Source: Clostridia bacterium (GTDB lineage Bacteria; Bacillota; Clostridia; Oscillospirales; Acutalibacteraceae). From it: 51,437 bases of DNA. Positions 17,885-27,222 of the stretch are shown here, one piece after another; the first letter of the stretch is position 1, and each line of letters begins with the position of its first letter. The position numbers were made by a program, and so were the translations under genes. The stretch lies in the NCBI GenBank assembly GCA_030523605.1, contig JAUNIE010000004.1, positions 1 to 51,437 of the forward strand, in the 5' to 3' direction. The notes below the pieces were generated by a model that was not told the origin of the DNA, did no database searches, and saw nothing but the letters and a program-made list of their open reading frames with translations.

Positions 17885-18739
17885 CTAACCAATCTTTTTT
17901 CCGATGACAGCCCGACAAATATTATTTATATCTAAAAAATGTTCAATATCACCCAACCCGAAAGACTCCATAATTCTTTTCACATCATCATACTGCCCAT
18001 CACCGATTTCGAATGATAAAACCCCACCAATTCTCAGTTTTGGTATCCAAAATTCACAAATTTTTTCGTAAAAATCAATACCACTATTTCCGCCATCTAA
18101 AGCTAAATGGGGTTCACATAGAACCTCTTTTTGCAAATTTGGAATATCGCCTGATTTTATGTAGGGTGGATTTGAAATAATTAAATCAAAATAATCGTTT
18201 TCAAAATTTTTATAACACGAAAATATATCGTCTTTAACCAAGTTGACTTTACTATCATATCTTTTATGATTTTCATACAGATATTTAAATGCTTTTTCTG
18301 AAATTTCCACAGCATAAATATCACACGTTTCATGGAATCCACGTTCAATAGCAAGTGCGATACAACCACTGCCGCTGCAAAGGTCAACAATCTTGGGATT
18401 TTTAACATCTTTTATAGCTTCTAGTGAAGCGCTCACTAAAACAGATGTATCCTCCCGAGGAATTAAAACCCCTTCACCAACTTTCAAATCCATACCCATA
18501 AACTCACATTCGCCCAGCGCATACTGAAGCGGCATTCCGCTGCATCTTTTTTCAATTATTCTGCAAAATTCCTTATACTGTTTGGCATTAGGAGTATCCA
18601 TACCACGCAGTATTAAATCGGTCCTACTAACACCAAAACCGTACCAAAAAATATTTAGAAGTTCGGAATTAACACTATCTATTCCGGCATTTTCTAAACT
18701 TTTTTTAGCCTGGTCATATATTTTTTTATATGTCTGCAT
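17885..18739 (-). CDS. prmC: Peptide chain release factor N5-glutamine methyltransferase PrmC
   Basis: PrmC methylates the Gln of the GGQ motif in RF1 and RF2. The 284-residue protein has an N-terminal substrate domain, the SAM-binding motif VDLCSGSGCIALAIE, and the catalytic NPPY in LIISNPPYI. The ATG at 18739 matches the family N-terminus (MQTYKKIYDQAKKSLENAGI); longer in-frame starts exist but lack a better ribosome-binding site. It overlaps the 3' end of the upstream histidine kinase gene by 14 bp, so it belongs to that transcript. No RF1 gene is adjacent in this window. Confidence 0.93.
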   Translation of the reverse strand: MQTYKKIYDQAKKSLENAGIDSVNSELLNIFWYGFGVSRTDLILRGMDTPNAKQYKEFCRIIEKRCSGMPLQYALGECEFMGMDLKVGEGVLIPREDTSVLVSASLEAIKDVKNPKIVDLCSGSGCIALAIERGFHETCDIYAVEISEKAFKYLYENHKRYDSKVNLVKDDIFSCYKNFENDYFDLIISNPPYIKSGDIPNLQKEVLCEPHLALDGGNSGIDFYEKICEFWIPKLRIGGVLSFEIGDGQYDDVKRIMESFGLGDIEHFLDINNICRAVIGKKIG

Positions 18740-20177
18740 TTTTATCACTATCCGATTCATTCTCATCTTCAGACTCTAAAAAAACAGGCAACACTACCGT
18801 AACTGTTGTGCCAAAACCCTCTTCGCTCAGTATATTGAGCGTGCCACCATGAAGCGATACAATCTCATCAACAATTGCAAGCCCTATACCCGAACCCTGT
18901 TGTAGATAATTCGCTTTATAAAACTTCTTTGTCACATTCGACAGGTGTTCGGGCGGAATACCGCATCCATTATCTGTAAAGGATATAGAAATCTTATCGT
19001 CCTTCACCTTCACATCAACGCTCACAGCGCCACCTTCAGACGTATACTTAAGCGCATTATCTAAAATATTTATAAAAACCTGACGAAGCCTATTTTTATC
19101 GCCCATAACCGGCGGTAACATTTTGGGTTCGTTATATATTAGAGCTTTCTTCTCATTTTCGGCACGATCTTTAAACATATAGACAGCCTCGCCAATTTCT
19201 GCCAAAATGTCTATTTTTTCTTTTATTAGTTTTATCCTTTTTTCTTTTATACTGGAGAAATCTAAAAGCCCTTCCACAATCCAAGAAAGTCTTTCGGCCT
19301 CTTTTACTATTACAGTAAGTCCTTTTCTTCTGGTTTCCGGTGAGTCTTCGCAAAGCTGCATTGTCTCTGCCCAGCCTTTTATGGCAGTGAGGGGGGTGCG
19401 CAGTTCGTGCGATACCGAAGAAATAAACTCGTTTTTCAACTTTTCGGTCACATCGAGCTCTTCCGCCATATAATTTATGGTATCGCTAAGCTCCCCTATT
19501 TCATCATCGTATTTTTTGCCAATTTTTACGTGAAAATCTCCTCTTGCAATCTGCTTGGCCTTTGAACATATATCACTAACCGGGTTTACAATCGAACGTA
19601 CAAAATAGAGCCCTGAAATTACAATCACGGCAATGACCAAAAATGAAATCACTACCAGTGCGACAAACACAAAGTTTATTCGGGCGTTAGCTTTTTCCAT
19701 AGAAACAGCATATCTTATAGCGCCCAAATAATTTCCTTCATGGTCGTAAACTGAGCGAGTAACCGCCATAATTTTTTCTTTTGTTAGAGATTTACCTTCC
19801 CAGATACCCATTTTCGTATCCGAGAATTTTGCTTCGTCATAATCCGGACGTTTTTCTGATTTTTCGGGCAAAAAGCCACTCGATGACATAATTGCTTCAT
19901 CATTTTTATTAAAAACTGTGATTTGCATGGCATCTTTATTTTTAAAATTTTCTATGTAAACTCTGGATATATTAACAAAATCTTCATCGCTATCCACGGA
20001 GCAGCTTTCAATAATATCACAAAGCTCTTCGGCCCTACTTTTTATGTTTTGCTCGATACCACTATAAAAATAGCCACGCACAACAACAAAAAACGCTATA
20101 ACAAGTATGCCAAATACAGCAACAGTAAACCCCAAGCTATTATAAATCCAACGTCTTTTTATACCCTTTAATACCAT
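18726..20177 (-). CDS. Sensor histidine kinase
   Basis: A 483-residue membrane kinase. It has TM1 (about 13-35), an extracytoplasmic sensor region to 165 and TM2 (about 168-192), followed by a HAMP linker (to about 243). The HisKA box SVSHELRTPLTAIKGW has phospho-acceptor His257. HATPase_c follows, with NILDNALKYT near 374, DNGCGIPP and GSGIGLAIVDEI. The stimulus is unknown. The response regulator ends 22 bp upstream, so both are one operon. An overlapping prmC follows. GGAGTG precedes the ATG. Confidence 0.95.
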   Translation of the reverse strand: MVLKGIKRRWIYNSLGFTVAVFGILVIAFFVVVRGYFYSGIEQNIKSRAEELCDIIESCSVDSDEDFVNISRVYIENFKNKDAMQITVFNKNDEAIMSSSGFLPEKSEKRPDYDEAKFSDTKMGIWEGKSLTKEKIMAVTRSVYDHEGNYLGAIRYAVSMEKANARINFVFVALVVISFLVIAVIVISGLYFVRSIVNPVSDICSKAKQIARGDFHVKIGKKYDDEIGELSDTINYMAEELDVTEKLKNEFISSVSHELRTPLTAIKGWAETMQLCEDSPETRRKGLTVIVKEAERLSWIVEGLLDFSSIKEKRIKLIKEKIDILAEIGEAVYMFKDRAENEKKALIYNEPKMLPPVMGDKNRLRQVFINILDNALKYTSEGGAVSVDVKVKDDKISISFTDNGCGIPPEHLSNVTKKFYKANYLQQGSGIGLAIVDEIVSLHGGTLNILSEEGFGTTVTVVLPVFLESEDENESDSDKNADI

Positions 20178-20199
20178 GAATTTTCAGCACTCCAAAAAA

Positions 20200-20901
20200 C
20201 TAGTTTTCCCACTTATAGCCCATTCCCCAAACTGTGATTATATGTCTGGGCGTAGATGGATCATCTTCGATTTTCATACGCAATCTCCTAATATTTACAT
20301 CAACAATTTTTTCCTCTCCGCTATATGTCTCGCCCCAAACATGTTTCAAAATTTGTGTACGGCTGAAAACGGTACACGGATTTGAAAAAAAGTATTCCAT
20401 AATTTGAAATTCAACCTGCGTAAGTTCAATCGTATGACCACGTTTTTTAAGCGCCCTGTTGCGCAGATTAAGCACAAATTCACCAAGTTTGATTTCTTCT
20501 TGGAATTTATTTTCACTACGCATCATATTAAGCGCAACCCTACGATAAAGCGCATCAACACGTGCAACAAGTTCTGACGGGCTGAATGGCTTCGTAATAT
20601 AGTCGTCCGCACCGAGCATAAGTCCACTAACTTTATCAATTTCTTGAGTTTTTGCGGTAAGCAAAATTATTCCGATCGTATCACTACGCTTTCTGAGCTC
20701 TTTGCAGACTTGCACACCGTCAATTCCCGGAAGCATGACGTCCAAAACAGCCAAATCAAAGTCACCGTTATAATTTTCAAAGAGTTCAAGAGCTTTCTCA
20801 CCGCTGTCAGTTTCAACGACATCATACCCCGAACGTCGCAAATTTATTACCTCAAATTCTCTTATTGCCGCTTCATCTTCCACTACTAATATTCTTTTCA
20901 T
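20200..20901 (-). CDS. OmpR/PhoB-family response regulator
   Basis: A 233-residue regulator with a receiver domain (phospho-acceptor Asp54 in LAVLDVMLPGIDG; Thr in LLTAK; Lys in ITKPF) and a C-terminal winged-helix domain (VEFQIMEYFFSNPCTVFSRTQILKHVWG, VDVNIRRLRMKIEDD). It pairs with the kinase encoded directly downstream. GGAGGAAAA precedes the ATG. A lipoprotein gene is 22 bp upstream, in the same direction, and may be a regulon member or co-sensor. Confidence 0.96.
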   Translation of the reverse strand: MKRILVVEDEAAIREFEVINLRRSGYDVVETDSGEKALELFENYNGDFDLAVLDVMLPGIDGVQVCKELRKRSDTIGIILLTAKTQEIDKVSGLMLGADDYITKPFSPSELVARVDALYRRVALNMMRSENKFQEEIKLGEFVLNLRNRALKKRGHTIELTQVEFQIMEYFFSNPCTVFSRTQILKHVWGETYSGEEKIVDVNIRRLRMKIEDDPSTPRHIITVWGMGYKWEN

Positions 20902-20923
20902 AATTTTCCTCCACCGGTTTCAA

Positions 20924-21418
20924 TTATTGCACGGGAATTATCCCATTTTTTTGAATTTGATACATATGTGTTTTAACACTCGAATTATTTACGTTCATAC
21001 CATCAATAACTATTTCATCTAATCCGTCACCGTTTACGTCACGGACGCACGCACTCTGAAATTTAAAATTTCCTTCGACCACATCATCTTTAAGCGCCCA
21101 TTTGCCTGATTTCTTTTCAAAAAACATACAGTGCGATTTCACAAAATCGTCCTCTGTTTCGCAGAAAACTACCGTATATTCTTCCCCACCGACACTACAT
21201 TTTAAAGATGAAGAATACTTATTGTCAATCATTAAATACGAAAGTTTAAAATCTTTTTGAAGGTAATCCCCCACTAAACTTTCTATTTCCGCCTGCTCCA
21301 CTGAAACCACGGGCGGAGACATAGCACTATGCACGTCAAAAAAATCGTTTGCCGAGCAACCTGTCAGCATGAATGAAATCGATGCCAAAAATAATATAAT
21401 TCCTAAATTTCTTTTCAA
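20924..21418 (-). CDS. Predicted lipoprotein upstream of the two-component system
   Basis: A 164-residue protein with a lipoprotein signal (FLASISFMLTGC, lipobox Cys21) and a C-terminal DVNGDGLDEIVIDG segment. The last resembles the FG-GAP/VCBS Ca-binding loop of lipoproteins with integrin-like repeats; only one such repeat is present. The start is TTG at 21418 with GAGAGGG upstream. It lies 22 bp before the response regulator, so it probably belongs to the lipoprotein-RR-HK-prmC transcript and could influence signal sensing. That link is inference. Confidence 0.8.
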   Translation of the reverse strand: MKRNLGIILFLASISFMLTGCSANDFFDVHSAMSPPVVSVEQAEIESLVGDYLQKDFKLSYLMIDNKYSSSLKCSVGGEEYTVVFCETEDDFVKSHCMFFEKKSGKWALKDDVVEGNFKFQSACVRDVNGDGLDEIVIDGMNVNNSSVKTHMYQIQKNGIIPVQ

Positions 21419-21522
21419 ATTTCAGAGCCCTCTCTTATACCACATCTTTTTGTAAATTATACCACAAATGTGAATTTTTTTAAATAGGCAAACGAAACAA
21501 ATAAATATATTAAATAAAATGT

Positions 21523-21551
21523 TTGACAAGCACATCACATACGGATATAAT
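21523..21551 (+). promoter_or_regulatory. Strong sigma-A promoter of the adaptor/coiled-coil unit
   Basis: TTGACA (21523-21528), a 17-bp spacer and TATAAT (21546-21551): exact consensus on both boxes. It is about 78 bp before the adaptor-like gene. Confidence 0.82.
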
Positions 21552-21628
21552 CAACTAAAGTAAATATAATAATTAAATTTAGTTTCTATCTTTTGGACAA
21601 AACAATTAAATATAAAGGAGAATTGTGT

Positions 21629-22321
21629 ATGGGGCTTACCGGTGACTACAGAAAATACGTATGGAATGACTTCAGTGTAGTTGAAAAAGCACGCATTATA
21701 ATAATTGAAAGCTCAGATAAATACGTTATAGGGTCGTGCGAACCAAACAGTAACCACGAACTTAAGTTTGTAAAAGAATTGCCTGTCCAAATTAATCCCG
21801 CATCGTTCAGCTACGAATATCGTGTAGAGCCAAAAAATATGACAAGAAATCTTACTGCAGCAAAAGACCCCGGAGTAAATTTTGTTCCGGTGACGTTCGG
21901 CGATTTTGAAAGGGGGACGACCACTATTCCTCTTATATTTGACATATATGACGAATACAACGCAAGGTCAATGAACAGCGGTCTGGACAGCTCGATGTCT
22001 TTAATGAAAAAAGGATTTACCTCCTTGCCGGATTTAATAGAATATGCGAAAAGCGGCAATAAATATGCGCTGTTCAAGTGGGGAGACATTAAAAAATTCG
22101 GAGTTCTAACAGGTGTGGACACAGAGTACACTGCCTTTTCCCCTTGGGGGCAACCGCTTAAAGCGAGAGTAAGTGTACACATAACCGAAGAACCTGTTAA
22201 GGGTGGAATTGATGCTTTGAATGCAGAAGCTTTGGGAATGAATGGTCTTAAAGAAAAAATGTCTAATGTAAGCAACAAAGGCAAACAATTTTTAAATGGA
22301 ATAAAAAATATATTCAGATAA
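21629..22321 (+). CDS. Contractile-injection-system tube/baseplate adaptor-like protein
   Basis: A 230-residue protein. The part LPVQINPASFSYEYRV (near 50-65), the IPLIFDIYDEYNARS strand and the end FKWGDIKKFGVLTGVDTEYTAFSPWGQPLKARVSVHI match the pattern of the gp53-like/LysM-adaptor family that links tube and baseplate in phage tails and extracellular contractile injection systems (Afp7/Pvc7 type). There is no C-terminal LysM domain; the tail ends in a short Lys-rich stretch. No sheath, tube, spike, ATPase or baseplate genes are in the window. The ATG follows AAAGGAGAATTGTGT. The 1009-residue protein starts 15 bp downstream. The family match is from memory of the motif, not a search. Confidence 0.62.
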   Translation: MGLTGDYRKYVWNDFSVVEKARIIIIESSDKYVIGSCEPNSNHELKFVKELPVQINPASFSYEYRVEPKNMTRNLTAAKDPGVNFVPVTFGDFERGTTTIPLIFDIYDEYNARSMNSGLDSSMSLMKKGFTSLPDLIEYAKSGNKYALFKWGDIKKFGVLTGVDTEYTAFSPWGQPLKARVSVHITEEPVKGGIDALNAEALGMNGLKEKMSNVSNKGKQFLNGIKNIFR

Positions 22322-22336
22322 AAAGGAGGAATAATA

Positions 22337-25300
22337 ATGTCAGATATAGGTATAGGTATAGATTGGGATGAAGATGATGATGAAGACGAAGGCGATGAGC
22401 TAGTACACGTGGAAAAAGCCGAAGAAGAAGAAGACGTGTTCGACGATATGGAAGACGAAAGCAAAAGTAAAAGCGAAAGCGAGCAAGAATATGACCAAAA
22501 CTTAGGGCACCTCGGGAATTTTTTCAAGAAAATACGCAAGAAAATAGAAGAGAGTAAAATCGGTGAAGGGGTATCGTTTGTTAAAGGGGCTATAAACGGA
22601 TTAGTAAATAAAGCTCACATAAAAAAAGCAGAATTCCGTGATAGCATAAAAGAAAAATTATTTGGTAGCGACGAAGAAGAAACAGAAGTTCTCGAAAATA
22701 GCCGTTCAGTCGGCGATGATGATAACAAATTTGAAATCAATGAAGAACTTAAGAATAAGGATATCCTGTTTAATAGCATGCAACTCAAAGCTCTCGTAGC
22801 AGAACAGCGATTAGAAAAGCAAAAGGAAGAAAAAGAAACCGAAAAAGCAAAACAAAGCGGCTACGTAGTGGGCGCTGTGCTAGAAAATCTAGATAAGCTT
22901 AAGCATGAAAGAAAGCGACTGGAAGAAGAGCTCAAGGAAATTGATGAGCAAGAAAAAGCTATAAATGAGGATACGGAGATAGACGAAGACGAAAAAAAAG
23001 AACAACTGGCAGAAAAGCAAAAAGAAAGAGCCGAAAAAAATAAAGCGCTTGAAAAATATACACCGGATGCCATGGCAAGCAGTTTGGCTAAAGACAGCGA
23101 AGGTAACATCGCCAATGCGATAAAACGCAGGGCGGCACAGCGCAGGGCAGAAGACACGGAAGAAAGAAAAAAACTTGGCCTAAAAGAAAGATACGAAGGC
23201 TATGATTACGAAAAAAAAGTATTGGACGAAGAGCTGAAAGAGGCGAAAGACGCCGAAAGTAAAAAAATACTCGAGCAGTACCGGGAAAATCGCCAAGCTC
23301 AACAAGATAAGGAGCGAGGCGTTGTTACAGGCATAACGCAGGCACTTAGTAATTTTGAAAAAACACGTGGCGAAGAGAAAAAAATTGTTGCTGCTGCCGA
23401 GGGAAAAGACAAAGAAATATTACAAAGTGAGTTTGACAAAAATTATAGTGATAAAGTAGCTGATGAAAGAGCAGTGGCAGTGGCTCTTGAAAGAGCAGAA
23501 AAGGAAGCCGAATATTTAAGAGCCCAAGATGACCCCGCCAATGAAGAGGAAAATAAAGGCAAGGACTACGTTGAAATAGCGCTGACTAACGCAGCAAAAA
23601 AAGCTGCTTTTACCAAACTAAACCAAAAACTGAGAGTGCTAGCTATAATTGAAAAGGCAAAGCAAAAACATTCCGAAGACAAGCAAAAAGCTGAAGCAAG
23701 TGAAAAAATACGTAAGGAAGAAGAAAAAAAGCGCAAAGCCGAGCAATTAAAGGCCGAAGCAGAGAAATATGACGAAAAGGCTCGCATCGACAAAGCTCTT
23801 GCCGAGAAAAGATCTAAACGTAAAGAAATTGAAGCTGCAAAAAATGCAGAAGGCGTAACGCCCGGGATGGCTGCATATTACGATGAGCAGATGAAAAAAA
23901 TTGATTCCGAAATGGCAGAAATAACACTTCAAACCAAAAAAGATGTTGCATCAGACAACAGAGAACGCTATGAAAAAGGGCAGCAAGAATTAAAAGCCAA
24001 ACTCGACAAACAAAGGCGCCAACTTGAAGAAGAAAAAGCAAAAAAAGACAAAGAAATCAGTGATGCTCGTGAAAAAGCCAAGAAGAAACTTGAAGAAGAA
24101 GCCCAGAAAAAAGAAGGACAAGTAAACCAGCAACCAGGAACAAATACAGGGTCCACATCAACAACCGGAAATACTAATGGCGACGAAATAAATGTAGAAT
24201 ATGACGACGCTGTCAGTCTGTTCTTAAAGAAAATAGGCTGGGGCGATGGAACCGACGGCAAGGCTCTTGAGCCGGAATTGGCCCGACTCAACGATGACGA
24301 TTATGATGATGACGAAGAAGAACAAAAGAAAGTGCAAGAAACTGAGGCAAGATGCGCCAGAATCAGAAAAAAATTTGAAGCAGGAATGAAAGCAATACGG
24401 TCGCTTAACGACATGAAAAAAGTTATAACCGCACGCAGCAATGCCATTCGGGAAGCCATTGATAAAGACCCAGACCCAACAATTACCCGAAAAGACAGAA
24501 AATACCGACTCGGGGTAATGGATAATCTCATATCAGAAATAGGAGGTCACTTTAATTTTCACGGTCCCTCAATTGCCGGCGAAGAAGCAAGGGGTAACAA
24601 AGGTAGTCTTACGCATATTATTGAGTTATCCGCACTCCTCAACGATTTGGATACATCCCTATTCAAAGCCAATTCGCAGTTAGGCGAACCTTATAATGAT
24701 GACGTCGGGAAAATGATTAGCGACCTGCACGCAGAATCGTTTAGAAAATTCGGAACACAATACCTTAAAAGCTTGAAGGTGACCAATTCGAGAGGAAAAC
24801 AGGTATACTTGTTTAGCGAAAGTTCAAGTGATTGGAGGCACCGTCTCAGCGGAAGCCAAAAAACCGATGCAAACAGTTCGGGTAAGGTTTACATGGGAAT
24901 ACTTAGGACTATAATTAATGTCTGTAATGCTCATACATGGCTTGACAGCAGAGCTACAGGGCTGCTAAAAAATCTTACATCTGATTGTCAAAGTATACTT
25001 GACAACGATAAGCCACAACAAATGAGCGATGACAGTGTCACACAATCATTTAAAAACAAAATCAAACCTCATATGCAAAACTACAATGATTCAATACAAA
25101 AATTAGAAAATGGTAATACGGACGACAAAGCGGACAAAAACATATCTAATTTAGCGAGAATTTTGAAATTTGCGGAAGATTTAAGCGAAGATCCAAATGA
25201 CGCCAAAACCAGGGAAAAAATAGAGAAAGGTCTGAAGTCAATTATCGGAGACTTTTCTAGTTTGGATCCCGGCGGAACAGGTTGTGGCGATTGGAATAAT

Positions 25301-25366
25301 GCGGTAGGGTTCGGCAATGAACTATATAAAATTGGATTGTGGACCCCATTTACACCAAAACAATAA
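22337..25366 (+). CDS. Giant charged coiled-coil protein paired with the adaptor-like gene
   Basis: A 1009-residue protein with no recognisable family. Residues 1-60 are very acidic (DWDEDDDEDEGDE). A basic segment (about 60-105) is followed by a long Glu/Lys/Ala-rich coiled coil (about 155-595). A Gln/Thr/Gly/Asn linker lies near 600-625 and a largely globular C-terminal domain of about 380 residues follows, ending GCGDWNNAVGFGNELYKIGLWTPF. There is no signal peptide or transmembrane segment. GGAGG 8 nt before the ATG gives strong translation, and the promoter is consensus. Co-transcription with the adaptor-like gene suggests a shared assembly. A cargo, scaffold or structural role is speculation. 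Confidence 0.78.
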   Translation: MSDIGIGIDWDEDDDEDEGDELVHVEKAEEEEDVFDDMEDESKSKSESEQEYDQNLGHLGNFFKKIRKKIEESKIGEGVSFVKGAINGLVNKAHIKKAEFRDSIKEKLFGSDEEETEVLENSRSVGDDDNKFEINEELKNKDILFNSMQLKALVAEQRLEKQKEEKETEKAKQSGYVVGAVLENLDKLKHERKRLEEELKEIDEQEKAINEDTEIDEDEKKEQLAEKQKERAEKNKALEKYTPDAMASSLAKDSEGNIANAIKRRAAQRRAEDTEERKKLGLKERYEGYDYEKKVLDEELKEAKDAESKKILEQYRENRQAQQDKERGVVTGITQALSNFEKTRGEEKKIVAAAEGKDKEILQSEFDKNYSDKVADERAVAVALERAEKEAEYLRAQDDPANEEENKGKDYVEIALTNAAKKAAFTKLNQKLRVLAIIEKAKQKHSEDKQKAEASEKIRKEEEKKRKAEQLKAEAEKYDEKARIDKALAEKRSKRKEIEAAKNAEGVTPGMAAYYDEQMKKIDSEMAEITLQTKKDVASDNRERYEKGQQELKAKLDKQRRQLEEEKAKKDKEISDAREKAKKKLEEEAQKKEGQVNQQPGTNTGSTSTTGNTNGDEINVEYDDAVSLFLKKIGWGDGTDGKALEPELARLNDDDYDDDEEEQKKVQETEARCARIRKKFEAGMKAIRSLNDMKKVITARSNAIREAIDKDPDPTITRKDRKYRLGVMDNLISEIGGHFNFHGPSIAGEEARGNKGSLTHIIELSALLNDLDTSLFKANSQLGEPYNDDVGKMISDLHAESFRKFGTQYLKSLKVTNSRGKQVYLFSESSSDWRHRLSGSQKTDANSSGKVYMGILRTIINVCNAHTWLDSRATGLLKNLTSDCQSILDNDKPQQMSDDSVTQSFKNKIKPHMQNYNDSIQKLENGNTDDKADKNISNLARILKFAEDLSEDPNDAKTREKIEKGLKSIIGDFSSLDPGGTGCGDWNNAVGFGNELYKIGLWTPFTPKQ

Positions 25367-25372
25367 AAAATC

Positions 25373-25392
25373 CCCCAAGATTTTTCTTGGGG
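25373..25392. terminator. Bidirectional terminator between the coiled-coil gene and typA
   Basis: The stem CCCCAAGA/TCTTGGGG (25373-25392) has TTAAATTTA after it on the plus strand. On the minus strand the same stem is followed by a run of six T. It therefore closes both convergent transcripts. Confidence 0.85.
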
Positions 25393-25404
25393 TTAAATTT
25401 ATGT

Positions 25405-27222
25405 CTATTTCTGAACTTTACTGCGAAGCCGCATTGTTTTATCAAGAATTTTTTTGCGTATTCTGAGGCTTTTCGGCGTCACTTCCAAAAGCTCGTCATC
25501 ATCGATAAACTCTATTGACTGCTCCAAACTCAAAACGCTATGTGGTGTAAGCTTTAGAGCTTCATCTGAACCCGATGCACGCATATTTGTAACGTGTTTC
25601 TTTTTGCAGACGTTGACGGTTATGTCTTCAGCTTTAGGTGTTGAGCCTACAACCATGCCCTCATATACTTCCACGCCCGGCCCTATGAAAAGCCGACCTC
25701 TATCTTGCGCTGCAAACAAACCATACCCCGTGGAAACACCGGTTTCGTGCGCAACAAGAGAGCCATGATGCCTTTGAACTATCTCCCCTTTATACGGTTC
25801 ATAGCAGTCAAACATCTGGTTGAGTATCCCTTTACCATTTGTATCTGTCAAAAATTCCGATCTATACCCTATTATCCCCCTGGAAGGAACCCTGAATTCG
25901 AGCGAAGTCATTCCGCCATCTTTTGGGCACATATTTATCATGTCGGCTTTTCTTGAACTTACTTTTTCGATAACCGCTCCTACGTATTCTTCAGGAACTT
26001 CCACGCTAAGTAGTTCAATCGGTTCGCAAAGTTGCCCATCAATCTCTTTCATAATAACTTGAGGACGTGAAACCTGAAATTCATATCCCTCACGGCGCAT
26101 AGTCTCTATGAGAATTGAAAGATGCAATTCTCCCCTACCTGAAACTTTAAATGTATCGGCAGAATCCGTTTCTTCGACACGCATGGAAACATTTGTTTCA
26201 ACCTCTTTGAAAAGGCGATCACGAATATTTCTTGATGTAACAAATTTACCCTCTCGGCCGGCAAAAGGACTATTATTTACCATAAAATTCATCGAGACAG
26301 TCGGCTCATCTATCTTAACAAATGGAAGAGGTTCTACATTTTCAGGCGCACAGAGTGTTTCACCTATATTAAGATCCGCAATACCCGAAACCGACACTAT
26401 CTCTCCGAGTCCAGCACTTTCTGTTTCCACTCTTTTTAAACCTTCATATTTATAAAGCTTACCGATTTTAACATTTTTCGGCGTGCCCTCCGGCGAGCAT
26501 AAAACCACATTCTGGCCGTAAGTAGCAGTTCCCCTTTCAATACGCCCGACACCAATTCTTCCAATGTAGTCATCATAATCTATATTAGAAATAAGAAGTT
26601 GCAAAGGCCCGTTTTTATCGCCTTTAGGGGCAGGGATTTCTTTTATTATCGTTTCAAAAAGAGGCTTTAAATTATCACTATCTTTTGCCTCGCCCGTATA
26701 GGCATAACCATTTTTCGCAGATGCATATACAACCGGAAATTCTATTTGCTCATCGTCCGCCCCAAGCTCGATAAATAAGTCTAAAACTTCGTCAATGACT
26801 TCTTCGGGTCTTGCACCGGGTCGATCTATTTTATTCACCACTACAACAGGCTTTTTGCCCAGCTTAAGCGCCTTTTTTAGAACAAATCTAGTTTGAGGCA
26901 TACAACCTTCAAAAGCGTCGACAAGAAGTAAAACTCCATCGACCATCAAGAGAATACGTTCAACTTCCCCACCAAAATCAGCGTGTCCGGGGGTATCTAC
27001 TATATTAATCTTTGTGTCCCCATACATAACCGCCGTATTTTTTGATAAAATTGTTATTCCTCGTTCGCGTTCCAAATCACCCGAATCCATTACCCTATCC
27101 GCTACGGCCTCGTTCGATCTGAAAATACCGCTTTGTTTCAGCATTTGGTCGACCAAAGTCGTTTTTCCGTGGTCAACGTGCGCTATTATCGCTATATTCC
27201 TAAGTTCACTATAATCACTCAT
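25405..27222 (-). CDS. typA: Translational GTPase TypA/BipA
   Basis: A 605-residue ribosome-associated GTPase of the EF-G/LepA type that helps 50S assembly and stress adaptation. It shows the P-loop AHVDHGKTTLVD, ERERGITILSKN, DTPGHADFGGEVER and NKIDRPGARP in the G domain. Domains II, III and V follow, and the C-terminal BipA-specific part contains NMRASGSDEALKL. The ATG at 27222 has AAAGGAAG upstream; the open frame continues eight codons further. It overlaps the stop of the histidine phosphatase gene by 8 bp, so the two are coupled. Confidence 0.96.
   Translation of the reverse strand: MSDYSELRNIAIIAHVDHGKTTLVDQMLKQSGIFRSNEAVADRVMDSGDLERERGITILSKNTAVMYGDTKINIVDTPGHADFGGEVERILLMVDGVLLLVDAFEGCMPQTRFVLKKALKLGKKPVVVVNKIDRPGARPEEVIDEVLDLFIELGADDEQIEFPVVYASAKNGYAYTGEAKDSDNLKPLFETIIKEIPAPKGDKNGPLQLLISNIDYDDYIGRIGVGRIERGTATYGQNVVLCSPEGTPKNVKIGKLYKYEGLKRVETESAGLGEIVSVSGIADLNIGETLCAPENVEPLPFVKIDEPTVSMNFMVNNSPFAGREGKFVTSRNIRDRLFKEVETNVSMRVEETDSADTFKVSGRGELHLSILIETMRREGYEFQVSRPQVIMKEIDGQLCEPIELLSVEVPEEYVGAVIEKVSSRKADMINMCPKDGGMTSLEFRVPSRGIIGYRSEFLTDTNGKGILNQMFDCYEPYKGEIVQRHHGSLVAHETGVSTGYGLFAAQDRGRLFIGPGVEVYEGMVVGSTPKAEDITVNVCKKKHVTNMRASGSDEALKLTPHSVLSLEQSIEFIDDDELLEVTPKSLRIRKKILDKTMRLRSKVQK

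Noticed and set aside
21811..22539. Long antisense Ser/Leu-rich ORF opposite the adaptor gene
   Set aside because: Low-complexity shadow of the real genes, with no ribosome-binding site.
22337..25366. SMC or kinesin-like identity for the coiled-coil protein
   Set aside because: No P-loop or motor motif; the similarity is only coiled-coil composition.
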